Positions 36,680 to 48,568 of a DNA stretch of 64,000 nucleotides are shown here, one piece after another (position 1 is the stretch's first letter; every line of letters begins with the position of its first letter). The notes beneath the pieces were generated by a model, which saw only the letters and a program-made list of their open reading frames with translations, did no database searches and had not been told where the DNA came from. The stretch covers positions 806,001 through 870,000 of the forward strand of contig JAJSPD010000003.1 of NCBI GenBank assembly GCA_021307315.1, in the 5' to 3' direction. Origin of the DNA: Bisporella sp. PMI_857 (lineage: Eukaryota; Ascomycota; Leotiomycetes; Helotiales; Helotiaceae). A program made the position numbers and the translations under genes.

Positions 36680-37289
36680 GTTGTGTAATATGTTGAATCT
36701 GTGTGAGAGGTAAGGGAAGTTGACTATGGTGGTTCAAGTTGAGAAGAGTTGGCTTGACCGACGTAGTGAAACAGCAGTACAATATTGGCGTTAAGAATCT
36801 GGAATGGTAGAACTTTTCTTGAAGGTCTCTGGTACTGAAAGTAGTTTGCGTTGGGAAAGGAAAGGTAGTTTGATACGAGAAGAAGCTAAAGACCCTGAAG
36901 AATAACACGATTGTTCCAGTATGAATTCTAACCTGAACAACTTCAAAGAGCCGTTCTGAGCCAATCAAATTGACGCGCCTTGCCTAAGGTCATTGTATGG
37001 TTACTTGTATCGGCAATAATATTAGTGGGTCAAAGCAGCAGTTAACAGACAGAAAATACAGTGAATTGGCATAATGAAATCGTTAATTGTGTTACAGAGC
37101 AAGGCGCGGACATGAAGATATAACGCCAATGGCGGTCGCTTGTAAGGGAAAACTATATACTGTAAAACAGACTGAGACTAGGGCAGGCTTCACTCGAAAA
37201 TAAGATTAAGCCCGTGATATCTCTATACATGTGTACAATGTGTAGTAGAAGAATTGAGAATTAGGATATCCTTGGGAGGATCTGATGTT
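36680..37289. other. Upstream of the zinc-knuckle gene
   Basis: No gene was seen. A minus-strand frame (36615-36968) overlaps the zinc-knuckle start and is probably leader sequence. Confidence 0.4.
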
Positions 37290-37735
37290 CTATAAAACGA
37301 TGTGATTGAACATGGTATGCAGAATAGGCCAAGCGACAATAAAAACGTAGTCCAGAGCGTGACAACAGGAGGTGATCTTTTCTTCAATATATGACAAATA
37401 GGCGGCGACTGCTCTTAGAGGTTTATTGTCTCGGTGGCAAATATTGATGCCATTTTCCAACTGTTCACCCATGAATGGTTGTCCAAATTTTATGCCATGT
37501 GCTATGTGCCTTGAAACTCCATCTCTCAGCTGTTCTGCGAGTTTGTGGTTTGAGAGCAAAGTTTTGTTGCGTGCTCTAAAGCAATCCCGTACGAGAAACA
37601 CTGTCTCGCTCCCTCCCGTACAGCAAGCATAGAGCCGAAACCCAAAGCAATCCAATCTCGGTGAAGATTGAATCATGCTCCAAAATACGTTCAACACGGG
37701 ACCAAGGAGTAAAAATGAACAACACAGTAAGCTAA
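37290..37735 (-). CDS. Uncertain membrane-protein-like open frame
   Basis: An open frame of about 147 codons begins after a possible TAG acceptor near 37736. It has a hydrophobic segment near its start (SLLCCSFLLLGPVLNVFW) and another near its end (CCHALDYVFIVAWPILHTMF), separated by a charged section (RDGVSRHIAHGIKFGQPF). There is no good start codon context and no recognised family. A second minus-strand frame upstream (38170-38466) could not be spliced to it. It may be an exon of an unrecognised gene, a remnant, or chance. Confidence 0.22.
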
Positions 37736-37739
37736 TGCG

Positions 37740-40700
37740 GCGTAGTGATATCCGTGACTAGACAAAATGGTTTACTATCTTTAGTAGAGACAATCAAGTT
37801 GACAACAAAATTCATCTGAGAATGACATTAAGACCATGAGCAAAAGATCTTGGAGCACAATCAAATTTAACGATGTCTAACTTTAGTATGGTGATAGCTA
37901 AGTATCAATTGGGGCAATGAGAAGATGTCAATCACGCATGTTCTTGCCTTCGATTTCATGAGCCTCTTATGATGGGTTATCATGAAAATTTATTAATGTT
38001 GAAAACGGCTCCGGTGCGTCTCGATAACAATTAAGAATAACTCACTTGCTGAGAGAGCATACTTTTGGAGGTTCAAGATTGAACCATTAGACAGAAGCGG
38101 AGATGCGTTTTGGTAAACTCAACATCGTAGCCACAGCCTTCCGTGGTCTTTCTCAAAATTGACGACTGGTCATGTAGGTCCATTTTCAATGAATGACAGA
38201 CCGCACATCATCATAATCGGAAACCATATATAGCTGGGCATATTGGTCCGAGGGTTGTGGTGAAGCCAGAGCCTCCTTGCCACTGAGAAGCGGAGGGATT
38301 GCGCATTTCCAATTGTTAGAAATTTAGAGAGCATGTGCTGAATAGAGCAAATGAGAACACAATTTAAAGTTAATAAGATAATTTTGAGCCTATTGGAAGA
38401 ACTTGGAGAGCATTTTTGGAACTGATCATGGGTGTGTTGTGAGGCTTTCCCTCTTTCCAAAGCCACGGAAAGATCATGGTGGATCTACATCAATGAATCT
38501 AACTTCCAGTCCTCGTACTTTATGATTGTTGGATCCATATATACTTTACTCGTAACTTCGGAGCCAACTAACCTATGGCTAATTTGAGGCTACATCTAGT
38601 CAAGATCTGCAACAGGAAATAGCGATAAATGAAGGAAAGATGCAGATGGAGCCTCAAATACAAATAGTTGCTATTTACGTATCATTGAAATCACTCAATA
38701 TGGATAAAACAGATGGCTAGAAGCACGCGAGCATGCTGACATCAATGGCTCAGTTGCAAGCATGGCAAATCAGCCTTCTGAAGATCATCTCCACATCTTG
38801 AAGGTTGGTTATCTTAGTGTTAAGCTGCCGTGTACGGCAGCCTCGGGATGCTGTCTTTTGTGGAAATTTACATGAAGGCAGGAAAAAGCAACACTAGATA
38901 GATATGAGCGTACAAAGTGTAACGGAACCACAGCTTTCTGAGATGCCGCAAGACTCATGTATAGATTTAGGAAGATCCAGACTCAAAGATTGGATGGAAA
39001 TAGATACTGTGATTGATTTGGAAGCAAGCCTGCAGCCTGCCAATTACTGAATATTTGGCAGGTTCTGCAAGAACACGAGGAAAATATTCCGAAATATCTG
39101 ATGGGGTCAGACTAGCTGCCTTAGGCAATTCCAGGGGCATTCTACTGGGGTATAGGGGCTGGCGTAGGGGTTGTTGCCCCTGTAGAGTACCAAGCGAATT
39201 CAACCTGAAACACGAGCAAAAGAAGACTTGGTGCGGCGAAGAAATCTCACGATCCAAAGGGCACAACAAGGCAAGGGTAAGGGTAAGGCACACCGAGGTG
39301 CTCAATGAGAGATGAGCGGTGGGCGCGCACACAGGAACTGGGATAACCAACATCGCCCGGGTTATGCACTGTGCTAGATTATAACTTCTCTGCTGTGTTT
39401 CTGACGGCGCATGTTGAAAAGCTTTGTTCCTTGCATGTTCCTAATATACTCGAGGGGAGTCACTATCGATTGCTCTATTGTTTTTTGATGGCTTCGGGGC
39501 GGGACCTTTTATTAGGCCAGGTCGCCTGTGCTGCACGAAATCACTGGGCCTCACCCAAGGGCCATCCGTTAAAAAAGGACTAGCCTGGAAATAGACACTC
39601 GGTATTGTATCTGTATCTGTATCTGTATGGGGACACAGTGACAATGACGGTGATAAAGTGACTAGACATAACAGTTTCCGTACAAAGCGGCTAGCAAACA
39701 AATTGATCTGACAGGTCGGCCTGAAATATCCTTCCACCAAAGTGTAACAGATCTACCAGATACTTTGCAAACCAGCGCTGCCTCTTGGCATCTTCACGGC
39801 CCATCCGACGGAGGTGTGATGTTTTTAGGACCCCGCCTGCATGCCGTCCCCTTGGCCTCATGGTCTTGGGTGGTGACGGGCGACGGACGGTCCTCGTGGT
39901 TCTGATGCCTCCCCTGCCCAAAGGCCCATGCTCTCCCGTAATAGCGTGTTTCTGCTTGAGTTGTTGACATGGGTGCAGTGCAGTACCATTTTGCACTGGT
40001 CTGCCAGTTCAAGATGAAAGGGCCATATCGAATGAGCCAACCTTCTCTCCTCATGGGTTCCTCCCAGCAAGACGAATCCTCACACCACACATTGACGAGC
40101 GAGCCGGAGACTCGGAAACAGAGTTGAGCCCTGGATCCAATCGCAACAGATCAAGACGACGACCAATTAATTTCCTGACGCAATTGCCCTTTGCAGCAGA
40201 AACCGGCTGGAGAGCGCTGCGACGACTCCTCTCTTTCTTCCTCTTTCCACTCTTTGCGCGCCGCAAACGACTTTGATAGAACGCGAGAATAGCGAAACTA
40301 GTATACCATTCAATTCTTTATCCCACGCTTCATCATCGCTTGATCGTCCCGCAGCTTGAGGCTCGATACCCACTTGCGATAGTTTTTGGTATTCTGAAAC
40401 GTTCTTAACAGAACGACAAATTCCACCGCCACAAGCCTGTTTGTGAGGCCGGTACATAGAGGAGGAGAGGATTGCAAAGATCTGGAAATAAACAGCGTTT
40501 GAAGAGAACGGAAAGTTGACAAAGTTCTCCGGTCGCAGAGTAAAGTCACTGAAGAAGGAAAATCGACGTGGGGGACTGGAAACGGCGGCCCTCGCATGAG
40601 AGATTCTTGACAGGCACCCGAAACCCCAAGTGTATGTGCATAACCTTTTTGATTCTATATCCCAGTGACATGGTTACTTGGTAGACACACTTCAGACCAA

Positions 40701-41385
40701 GCTCGGAGCCGAAGAACTTGTCCATTGATCTTGCGATCCTTCTGAGTGGTGGGTTTCGAATCGATGCTTAGTCTGGTGTCTCCATCCTCGCCTGCCCTCA
40801 CTCTCATTTTTGCGTGTTGTTCGATTCTACGTTGGACAGTGATGATCTTGGTGGTTATCGACAGTCACTAATTCTCTTCTTGCAGGATTCTATGATTGAA
40901 GGAGTGTTTTTGTAACGTTGGAGGGGGTGTGCTTCTCGACCAAGTCGACTGACCAATTTTCGTTTCGGTTTCGCAAATCTGAGATGCGCCTTTCACTTCA
41001 ACTCTACACTTCAGCAATACGCAGAACAGTCTTTGTCTATTCAATCGTCGTGTCCTAGAGACCGACTCACGCTCTTTTACAATTATATTCTGCTTTGGAG
41101 CTTGACGACTTCACCTTATTACTTTCATTCGCTACCGATCTTTCCGTCAACAATAAGACAACCAAAACTCCGTGGACAAGTTCCTTCTCAGCGCATAATC
41201 AGGCTCACTACTCGTTCGATCTCTATCCGTGTGCTAGCGTACATTAATTCCTTTGTTCATCGACTTCATGCATACCCAAACAGAATAGTAGTTAAAGGAT
41301 CCGTGTTTTGGGGTTAAGCTCACGGGACATACAGCCTTTCCCAGCAGTTTAACATTCAAATCAAAAATCCATCGCCCTATCTGGG
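37740..41385. other. Long gene-poor region upstream of the EGF-domain gene
   Basis: About 3.6 kb. The left part (to about 39000) is AT-rich. The right part (39700-40600) is clearly more GC-rich and carries many short overlapping frames, none with a family signature. A hexamer microsatellite (TGTATC)n lies at 39606-39628. The last ~800 bases are CT-rich and probably include a long 5' leader of the following gene. No transposon ends were recognised. Confidence 0.45.
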
Positions 41386-44205
41386 ATGAGTTCACAACAA
41401 TGGGCGCCGTCCAGTCGGCCTGGTGTCGGAGCAGGTTCTGTCAAAAGGGCCCGAGAAAGAGCCCAGGTTGGCTTGCCTTCTGAGATCTCACAAGCACCAC
41501 CAGCACAGCGGCCTTTCAACGGATATGGATTACCAGGGCAGCCTAGTCCTAATCCATCATCACAGATTCCTCGTGCGCGTCCCCAAATGCCAGTTGCACT
41601 TGCGGATTCGAGAAATGGTCCAGGTTCTGTTGGTGTAGCAATATCGAGGCCCACACCAGTACCACAATGGCCTTTAGCTGGAACAATTGAAGATATGCAA
41701 GCCCCAAAGGACAGACAATACCAGGCTCCTAAACCGCGAGGAAACCCTCCGCCACGTCCTCCACGACCAAGCGAAGTGCCTGTCATATTTGATCCTTCAC
41801 GACTACAAGTTAACCCATCTTTTCGGCAAGAAGCACAGCAATCATCCAAGAATCAGGAGAGAGATACCATGTCTACGTTCGTAGACAATGACGATGATTA
41901 TTATGAAATGAGATCACCAAATTCGTACACATCCCGACCATCGACAATATCTTCGGTTGGCACTATACCAGACTTCCCAATACCAATGCCTCCACCCATA
42001 CCACCGGCAGCCCGAAGGAGCGTCAATCTCGGCCCTCCGCCCTCATCTAGGAGAGGCGCATCATCATACTACTCACAAGCATCTTTCGTTTCGCCAATTC
42101 CGGAAGAGTCTCCACGGTCAAAGCAGTCACATGGTTCATACGCATCCAGTGCTGCAATACCATCGAACTGGGGTTCAGATTCACCAGGTTATTCACCAGG
42201 ATATGAATATGACGAAAAATATTATGATGAGAAAGACCGAGCATTTGGGATGTATACAACAGATGTCATCGAGGAAGGTCGTGAGTCCAGAGAGTCGAAT
42301 TTAGAAGATAATGAGGATCGAGGTTTAATTCGGAGTGCAAGTTTGGGAAAGCGGGCAAAGCCATCGATGATCACGACAAGAAGTTCAGAACAGCGAAGGC
42401 CGGATCCGATACCGCAACAGAGGTCAAAACTTGAAAGAATGGGAATAGTGGATGGGGGTGCAGGAGCTGCTTTTGCTGACGGCGGACTGAGTGTGGCCAA
42501 GGCAAACAACGCATGGCCAATGTCGCTAGACTCTCCTCTTCCACCTGTAACTTCACCATTGGTTAGCGGAACAGGCTTGATCGATAAATCAACATCATCT
42601 TCCGAGAATGAGGTTCCTAAGGTTGCCACGGCTGTGACCACAGATGATCGTTCTCCTGCGCCTTCATACAACCCACCTGGTGAAAAGGCAATGCTGGGAG
42701 CTTATGCTGCTGCAAGTTCTTTACAACCAGGCGGACCTACATCTATCAGAACACCAAATCCAGGCTTTAGTCGATTATCAGCGATACGTCGCCCGCCTCG
42801 ATTAGATATTGATGCAGTGCGTGATGCAGAGGCGCGAGGCAGCTTGACAAGTTTGCCAGACCTGATTAGAAGAGCAACAAGGCTAGCAGCCATGATGGAC
42901 CGTGGGAAGAGACCAGCGAGCCGCTTAGCTCTTGACGATATTCCAATGGAGCGTGGCGGCGGTGAGAAAGATCTCGAATGTAAGTATTTGTTCCCAAATA
43001 AAGGTACTCTTGCTGATGTTTCACTTTCGACAGACGAGAAGCGCCAGTCTGGACTTTCGGGCATGCTTGCAGCTTTTCCACCCCCTGGTCTAGCAACACC
43101 AACTCGCGACCTGAACACACCAGTTCGCCCCGTATCATCATGGCCAGTTCCATCAAACCAGGGTCCCAAGTCTGATGATACTCCGAAACCTGAAAAGAAG
43201 GGAAGGCGTTGTTGTGGCCTCCCAACTTGGGCATTCTTGCTTTTGCTCATGGTGCTCACCATAATCGTGGCCGCTGCGGTTGTTATTCCACTCTACTTTT
43301 TCGTGATCAAAAAGGACGATACGACGACACCGGCATTAAGCCAGCAGCAGAAATGTGCACTAGATTCAGCTACAGCATGTCAAAATGGTGGCTCTTCAGT
43401 GCTATCTTCTGGACAATGTGCTTGTATATGTATCAACGGTTTTACTGGCACTACATGTACAAATTCATCTGTTACAGCATGCACTACGACTACGCTATCT
43501 CCCGAATTATCAAACGTTACACTAGGCGACTCGATACCACGTCTTATTAGTGGAGCACAAACTAATTTCTCAATTCCTTTATCTTCTACGACACTTCTGG
43601 CTCGTTTCAGCGCGGCGAATCTTACTTGTCTATCGGAGAACGCTCTCGTCACATTTGGCGGCATATCAAGTCGTAGTGACACAGTCAATATGGTGGCGAT
43701 CCCGTCTCCAGTCGCTGGAATTGCATCACTTCCGACCAGCTTCCGAGCCGCTAAAAGGGAAGATACTATAAATTCTGCCAATGGTATATTGCATGACACG
43801 GCCACAGCGCCTGTACCAACAACTACTAAAGGTAGTGCCACCTCTGTTCCGACTGCTTTGCCAACATCAAATTCTGCATCTCCTACCAAAAGCACTGCCT
43901 CAGCAGAACCCACCGCTGCTTTTGCTGTGACTGAAACTGTACTCGATTTCGCTAAAGTGGCAGTCCTGTACGTGCTACAGGAATTGTCTCTTGAGGACGC
44001 TTCTGATGCGCAGACTTCCTTTCAACGGTTCTTCAATTCGAACCAGCTTTCCACCAATCAAGTAGCGCGGAACTTTTCCTTAGGCGGCACTTCCACGGTG
44101 AACTTGATCAACTTCAAAATAGATATTGGAAGTGGGCTCGTAGGCTCAATTAATAATACATTAGTTATCAATAGGCGACGACAAGTTTGCCTATGGGATC
44201 TCTGA
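41386..44205 (+). CDS. Large single-pass membrane protein with EGF-like domain
   Basis: The frame is open for 939 codons, but a clear intron at 42980-43033 (GTAAGT...CGACAG) is 54 bases long, so splicing removes 18 residues and gives 921. The first ~590 residues are Pro/Ser/Gly/Arg-rich and probably cytosolic and disordered. A membrane helix (WAFLLLLMVLTIIVAAAVVIPLYFFVI) follows near 596-622. Outside it lies an EGF-like module, C-x7-CQNGG...CACICINGFTGTTC, then a Ser/Thr-rich glycosylatable region and a globular C-terminal part. Fungal proteins of this layout are described as EGF-domain membrane proteins, perhaps wall sensors, but no function is established. The splice phase (GAA T / AC GAG) is exact, so the unspliced form would also be translatable. 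Confidence 0.85.
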   Translation: MSSQQWAPSSRPGVGAGSVKRARERAQVGLPSEISQAPPAQRPFNGYGLPGQPSPNPSSQIPRARPQMPVALADSRNGPGSVGVAISRPTPVPQWPLAGTIEDMQAPKDRQYQAPKPRGNPPPRPPRPSEVPVIFDPSRLQVNPSFRQEAQQSSKNQERDTMSTFVDNDDDYYEMRSPNSYTSRPSTISSVGTIPDFPIPMPPPIPPAARRSVNLGPPPSSRRGASSYYSQASFVSPIPEESPRSKQSHGSYASSAAIPSNWGSDSPGYSPGYEYDEKYYDEKDRAFGMYTTDVIEEGRESRESNLEDNEDRGLIRSASLGKRAKPSMITTRSSEQRRPDPIPQQRSKLERMGIVDGGAGAAFADGGLSVAKANNAWPMSLDSPLPPVTSPLVSGTGLIDKSTSSSENEVPKVATAVTTDDRSPAPSYNPPGEKAMLGAYAAASSLQPGGPTSIRTPNPGFSRLSAIRRPPRLDIDAVRDAEARGSLTSLPDLIRRATRLAAMMDRGKRPASRLALDDIPMERGGGEKDLECKYLFPNKGTLADVSLSTDEKRQSGLSGMLAAFPPPGLATPTRDLNTPVRPVSSWPVPSNQGPKSDDTPKPEKKGRRCCGLPTWAFLLLLMVLTIIVAAAVVIPLYFFVIKKDDTTTPALSQQQKCALDSATACQNGGSSVLSSGQCACICINGFTGTTCTNSSVTACTTTTLSPELSNVTLGDSIPRLISGAQTNFSIPLSSTTLLARFSAANLTCLSENALVTFGGISSRSDTVNMVAIPSPVAGIASLPTSFRAAKREDTINSANGILHDTATAPVPTTTKGSATSVPTALPTSNSASPTKSTASAEPTAAFAVTETVLDFAKVAVLYVLQELSLEDASDAQTSFQRFFNSNQLSTNQVARNFSLGGTSTVNLINFKIDIGSGLVGSINNTLVINRRRQVCLWDL

Positions 44206-45091
44206 ATCCTGAGGTCGGTGAACGAAAGAGCGAAGAGTTGTACATAATCTTTCCTTTTCTCTATAGGCAACCACATAGCTATTGCTTCGTGAGCGTATTT
44301 CTCCATTGGTCGTTATGTTTTGCTATTTGGGCATGGCGAACGGGATGCATTCAAGGACATATACCTTTTTGATGGGAGGATGAGCTGGTGGTGGAGATTG
44401 AATGTATTATAAAGCGCAGAAATATGTGCATGAGAAGAGATTACTTAAATCAAGTGGTCGACCATACTCCCTATTCTCTCATCTTCAATTTGTGATGTAA
44501 ATTGTCTCAAACTTATGTCACCGTACCCAATATAGCGCTAAGGTATATTTCTTAGCCTAAGGGGGTTCTACCATGTGTTATTCTTCAGCTTTAATCAGTC
44601 CTTTTGAAGTGAACTCTAATTAGCGTTACAATATATAGATATGAGGTACAATCGTCTGAGGTCATGCTCTTTATTCAAAAGTAAATTGTTGCAGACTTGA
44701 TCCAGAGCTATCAACTCATATCCTTACCCTATTCTATCAAGCAATATATATTTAGTCCCTATCTCTTCCTTTCACGAGCATCCACTTTCCGCAAAGGAAC
44801 AGTCACTCAGAAGCAAGTTTATGCCTTAACCTTGCAATTTGCGGCATATTCTATTTTCGAGTGGACTGGTGACCAAGCGACACTCGCTGTAACACTTGCG
44901 CTCTGTGCTAAGGACATACGATTGAAGAAAAAAATACTACCATTTGTGCACCGTGTCTCAGAACGATTCCACTCAGTCTACAAAGTGGGCAGGTTCGCCT
45001 ATATACCCTCCTCCCGCCAAAAATAATAGACCAAATTTCTTGTATGAACCCAAGGAAACTGCTATCTGTAATATTTTGCTGATATTTAATA
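44206..45091. other. Intergenic
   Basis: No supported gene. A plus-strand frame at 44697-45026 has no recognisable family. It may include lost 5' sequence of the BTB fragment that follows. Confidence 0.4.
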
Positions 45092-45296
45092 GGAGCCTTA
45101 CGACATGGCTACTGCTATTGTAAAGCAAGGCGCGAGCCTCCCAACACAAAGCTTCACGGTTCAGAAGAACTTCATCTGCTGTTACTCCCCTTACTTTGTT
45201 ACTACTTCAAACAACGGTTTCGCTGAAAGTGAGAAGAAGGAGCTGGAGCTTGAGGCGGACCTCGGGTTGTTCAGCTTGTTTGTTAATTGGATCTAA
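45092..45296 (+). pseudogene. Truncated BTB/POZ domain fragment
   Basis: The frame reads EPYDMATAIVKQG, SFTVQKNFICCYSPYF, NGFAESEKKELELE and LFSLFVNWI, then a TAA. This is the core of the fungal BTB/POZ type (FTVHKDFICYYSPFF...NGGF..GE...ELE...F.LFVNWLY). The stop falls where a Tyr is expected, and AESLRRN continues in the same frame. A possible acceptor (TTTAATAG) precedes it, but no upstream exon was found. Intact family members are longer, so this is probably a remnant. Alternatively it is a short protein starting at 45105. Confidence 0.55.
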
Positions 45297-45555
45297 GCCG
45301 AAAGCTTGAGACGGAACCTTGCGGCAGCATTTCACAAGGAAAAGATATGATGATATTGGCTAAGCTTTGGATAATATTCGATTAGGTATTAGTTAGGTAG
45401 TCTGAAATCAACCCGATGTTTCAAAATATAGCCCATTGGAAATATGTTAATACTGGATCTTATAAGTCCATAAATTGCACTGCGTTTGCTATTGCAAATA
45501 TGAACCACGCCATTCCCTTCTCACTAACATCGCCTACTTCCGGTAAGAGGCCTCT

Positions 45556-45990
45556 TCAGGTGCTTATGTCCACAGCGTTTTCTCTCAGCTTAATACCAGA
45601 ATGCGTCCATGTGGTAAACTCGTCTCCACAATTCATAGACAATATGCCACCATCGTTTACTACCAACAGCATTCCACCTTTCAAGCGCCTATCTTTCCTG
45701 CCCCAGATTACTACAGGATGTACGTATATGATCCCAACTAACGCCACTGTCCAGAGGAGAGCGAGTATCACAAATGTCCACAGTACCTTCCACAGTCTTC
45801 TCCATGATTTCTGTCTCTGCCTCGCCTGCTGCTGCTCAACTTCCTGCAGCACCGAATTTTGATGGGCTCGCTCTTCGGCAAGAAGTTCATCGTACAGGCG
45901 TCCGCCCGGGTGAAATGTCGTATCATCGGAGGAAGAATCCGAGACTGTGTCTCGGTGTGCGAAAGTACCGTATTTGAGAGTAGGCTGCAT
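45556..45990 (-). CDS. Small single-pass membrane protein, unknown
   Basis: 144 residues from the ATG at 45990 (MQPTLKYGTFAHRDTV). The frame is open to an earlier ATG at 46116, but the extra 42 residues look unlike coding sequence, so I prefer the inner start. A Glu/Gln-rich coiled-coil-like segment with RLYDELLAEERAHQNSVLQEVEQQQ precedes a basic stretch (RQRQKSWRRLWK) and one membrane helix (VLWTFVILALLWTVALVGIIYV). The C-terminal ~55 residues would then lie outside. I do not recognise the family. Similar short helix-anchored proteins are common and unstudied in fungi. Confidence 0.55.
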   Translation of the reverse strand: MQPTLKYGTFAHRDTVSDSSSDDTTFHPGGRLYDELLAEERAHQNSVLQEVEQQQARQRQKSWRRLWKVLWTFVILALLWTVALVGIIYVHPVVIWGRKDRRLKGGMLLVVNDGGILSMNCGDEFTTWTHSGIKLRENAVDIST

Positions 45991-46729
45991 TGTTCTGGAG
46001 GCAAGAGATACGGTAAAATAATGGTGAAGCGACTTGGAATGGATTGTGCTGGGGTGTTTCAAGGCAATGTATTCTAGGTGATGGTTATACGGGATGTGGA
46101 AATGTGATTTTGCCATACTTGTGGCATGGTATCACGACATTGGAGTTGAATAAATAATGCGCAGCAGAGCAGGCTCGGCTCTCATTACTTGTTGTTCCAA
46201 GGCTTATTTTGTGGCATATGTAACTAAAGATTCAAAATACGAAGTATGGCTTTCACATGGTCCCAGAAAGGTCGTCTATTGTTAACGGCATCTGTAAGTA
46301 GAGACGTTTCCAACAATGGGTATCAAGTCCTAACTCGAAGATTCCAAGAACGCTCAAGCTCGAGTCGTCAAATAGTTTATGTATTTTATTCCACAATGCA
46401 TCGTACCTTCCTTTATATCTGGTAATGATGTACAAATCCGAATCTGACTCACAAATTTTTTGAGTACGACAGCTTTGCGGAGTGGTAGATTGATCATTGA
46501 CGTTGGCTGAGGAAGGCTGCCAAGAAATACGGTGACCAAGATCGCGGATGGAGCTCCAAAGTTGCCGCGTCAAACCTCAACCTAAATCCGAACCTCAGTA
46601 TCTAGCCTTGTATCAACATTGACAAGCAATTCTGCCTGCCCTGTCTCTTATCGTCGATACCTGGTCCCGCTACGCTGCTGTTATTCTCCTCATTAAGCCC
46701 TCCAAACCTGAATCTTGAAAACTGCAATC
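45991..46729. other. Intergenic, upstream of RPN5
   Basis: Divergent upstream region between the small membrane protein (-) and RPN5 (+). A minus-strand frame at 46253-46573 has no family signature. Confidence 0.45.
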
Positions 46730-48345
46730 ATGTCTGAGGGACAGATTCTCAAGCCTGACAAGGACTTCTCCAAGGAGGTTGACAAACAGCTTCCTGAAGC
46801 TGAAGAGCTGGCAAAGGTAGGCTCGGACACAAAACCGAATGCCAGAGCCTGCTAATTCATTGTTCTTTAGACAAACGTTCAGAGTGCTATCGAGAAGCTC
46901 ACAGTGTTAGAGAAGCAAACCAGACAGGTAAGCCAGTATGATGACTGTGCGAATTTTCCTAACCACTCTCGTAGGCGTCGGATCTGGCATCAACATCTCG
47001 AGTCCTCATCGCGCTAGTCACAATCAGCAAAGATTCTGGCGACTGGAGTCTACTCAACGAGCAAGTCATATTACTATCCAAGAAACATGGCCAACTTAAA
47101 CAAGCTATAACGAAGATGGTTCAGACGGTAATGGGATTCTTAGACTCAGCACCAGATCTAGAGACCAAATTAACAGCGATCGAAACACTTCGGACAGTGA
47201 CAGAAGGCAAGATCTTCGTGGAAGTCGAGAGAGCCCGTGTTACCAAGATCCTGTCAGACATCAAGAAAGAACAAGGAGATCTCAAGGCAGCTACCGATAT
47301 CTTGTGCGAGCTGCAAGTTGAGACTTTTGGGTCTATGGAGAGAAGAGAGAAGACGGAGTTCATATTGGCACAAGTGGCGCTGTGTATAGAGACTGGTGAT
47401 TGGACGCAAGCAGGTATTCTCAGTCGGAAAATCAGCACAAAATATCTGTCAAGAAAGCCCAAGAAGACACCGGAGCAGTTAGAGAAAGAGAAGAAAGACC
47501 GAGAAAAAAAGAGAGAAAAAGGCGAGGATATTCCAGAACCTGTTGAGGACGATGTGACAGATTTAAAGTTGAAATACTACGAACAACAGATTACACTGGC
47601 GAAGCACGATGACAAATATTTGGATGCATGCAAGCATTATCGCCAGGTTCTGGATACTGAGGCTGTTGAGGAAGATCCTCAGAAGCTTCATGCAGTATGT
47701 TACCTATCATTTCTCATTTTATCAAGCTCACATCCCTAGTCCCTCCAACGAATCATCTACTATGTCATCCTCGCCCCTTACGACAACGAACAGTCAGATC
47801 TTCTTCACCGAATTCAAAAAGACACCAGGAATTCCCAAGTACCTCTTGACGCTCAACTTCTGAAGCTCTTCACCATCCATGAGCTCATGCGATGGCCTGA
47901 AGTAGCAAAGATATTTGGACCACATCTTACTGGCACCGACGTGTTTGAAGCTACGCCCGGTCAATCCGCAGATCCTAAGGCCAATAAGCGCTGGGAGGAT
48001 CTCCGCAAACGTGTCATCGAGCACAATGTCCGCGTTGTTGCAAAGTACTACACTCGTATTCAGATGCCGCGCCTCACCCAATTGCTCGACTTGACAGAAG
48101 ATGAGACAGAGAAATATATCAGCGAGTTGGTCACAGCCAAAACCGTCTATGCAAAGATTGATCGACCAGCAAGGATTGTGAATTTTGCCAAACCAAGGGA
48201 TGCAGATGATGTTCTTAATGAATGGAGTGGAAACATGAAGAGCTTGTTGGGCTTATTGGAGCGTATCGATCATTTGATCACCAAGGAGGAGATGATGGCT
48301 CGAATTCAACCCGCGAAAGTCTCGAAGAAGACCGCGAAGGCTTGA
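46730..48345 (+). CDS. RPN5: 26S proteasome regulatory subunit RPN5 (PSMD12)
   Basis: A lid subunit of the 26S proteasome. Four exons, 46730-46816, 46871-46927, 46975-47694 and 47740-48345, all in phase 0, give 489 residues, close to the usual ~445-480. The N-terminal two thirds is a helical solenoid with EKQTR, SRVLIALVTISKDSGDW and TLRTVTEGKIFVEVERARVTKILS, characteristic of PSMD12. A Lys/Glu-rich insertion (RKPKKTPEQLEKEKKDREKKREKGED) follows. The PCI domain lies at about 330-450, with LLKLFTIHELMRWPEV, RVIEHNVRVVAKYYTRIQMPRL and KTVYAKIDRPARIVNF. The tail is basic. The orthology is clear. It is convergent with the FSH1-like gene, with only ~220 bases between the stops. Confidence 0.95.
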
Positions 48346-48568
48346 GTGTTATGATAAGAGATTGTGCGCTGTATAATAGTCTAGATTCTAGATCTCTCAG
48401 CTAATATTACATGCTGAATTTCTATCTATTTCTCAAGTGTATCTTTATCACGTAATCATCTATCTTGGTATCTCTCTAGTTTCCAACTCCAGTAATGCAT
48501 CAAATTGCCCAGATCGTGTTGGCTCTAATCATCTTTTCCATCATGTCGTATAATGATCGAAGCCCTCA

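Noticed and set aside
39441..40597. A set of overlapping minus-strand frames as one multi-exon gene
   Set aside because: They overlap in different frames, no splice chain joins them, and the region is GC-rich leader/promoter sequence of the next gene.
41361..43262. Long minus-strand frames opposite the EGF-domain gene
   Set aside because: They are mirror frames of a Gly/Pro/Ser-rich coding sequence and carry no independent motif.
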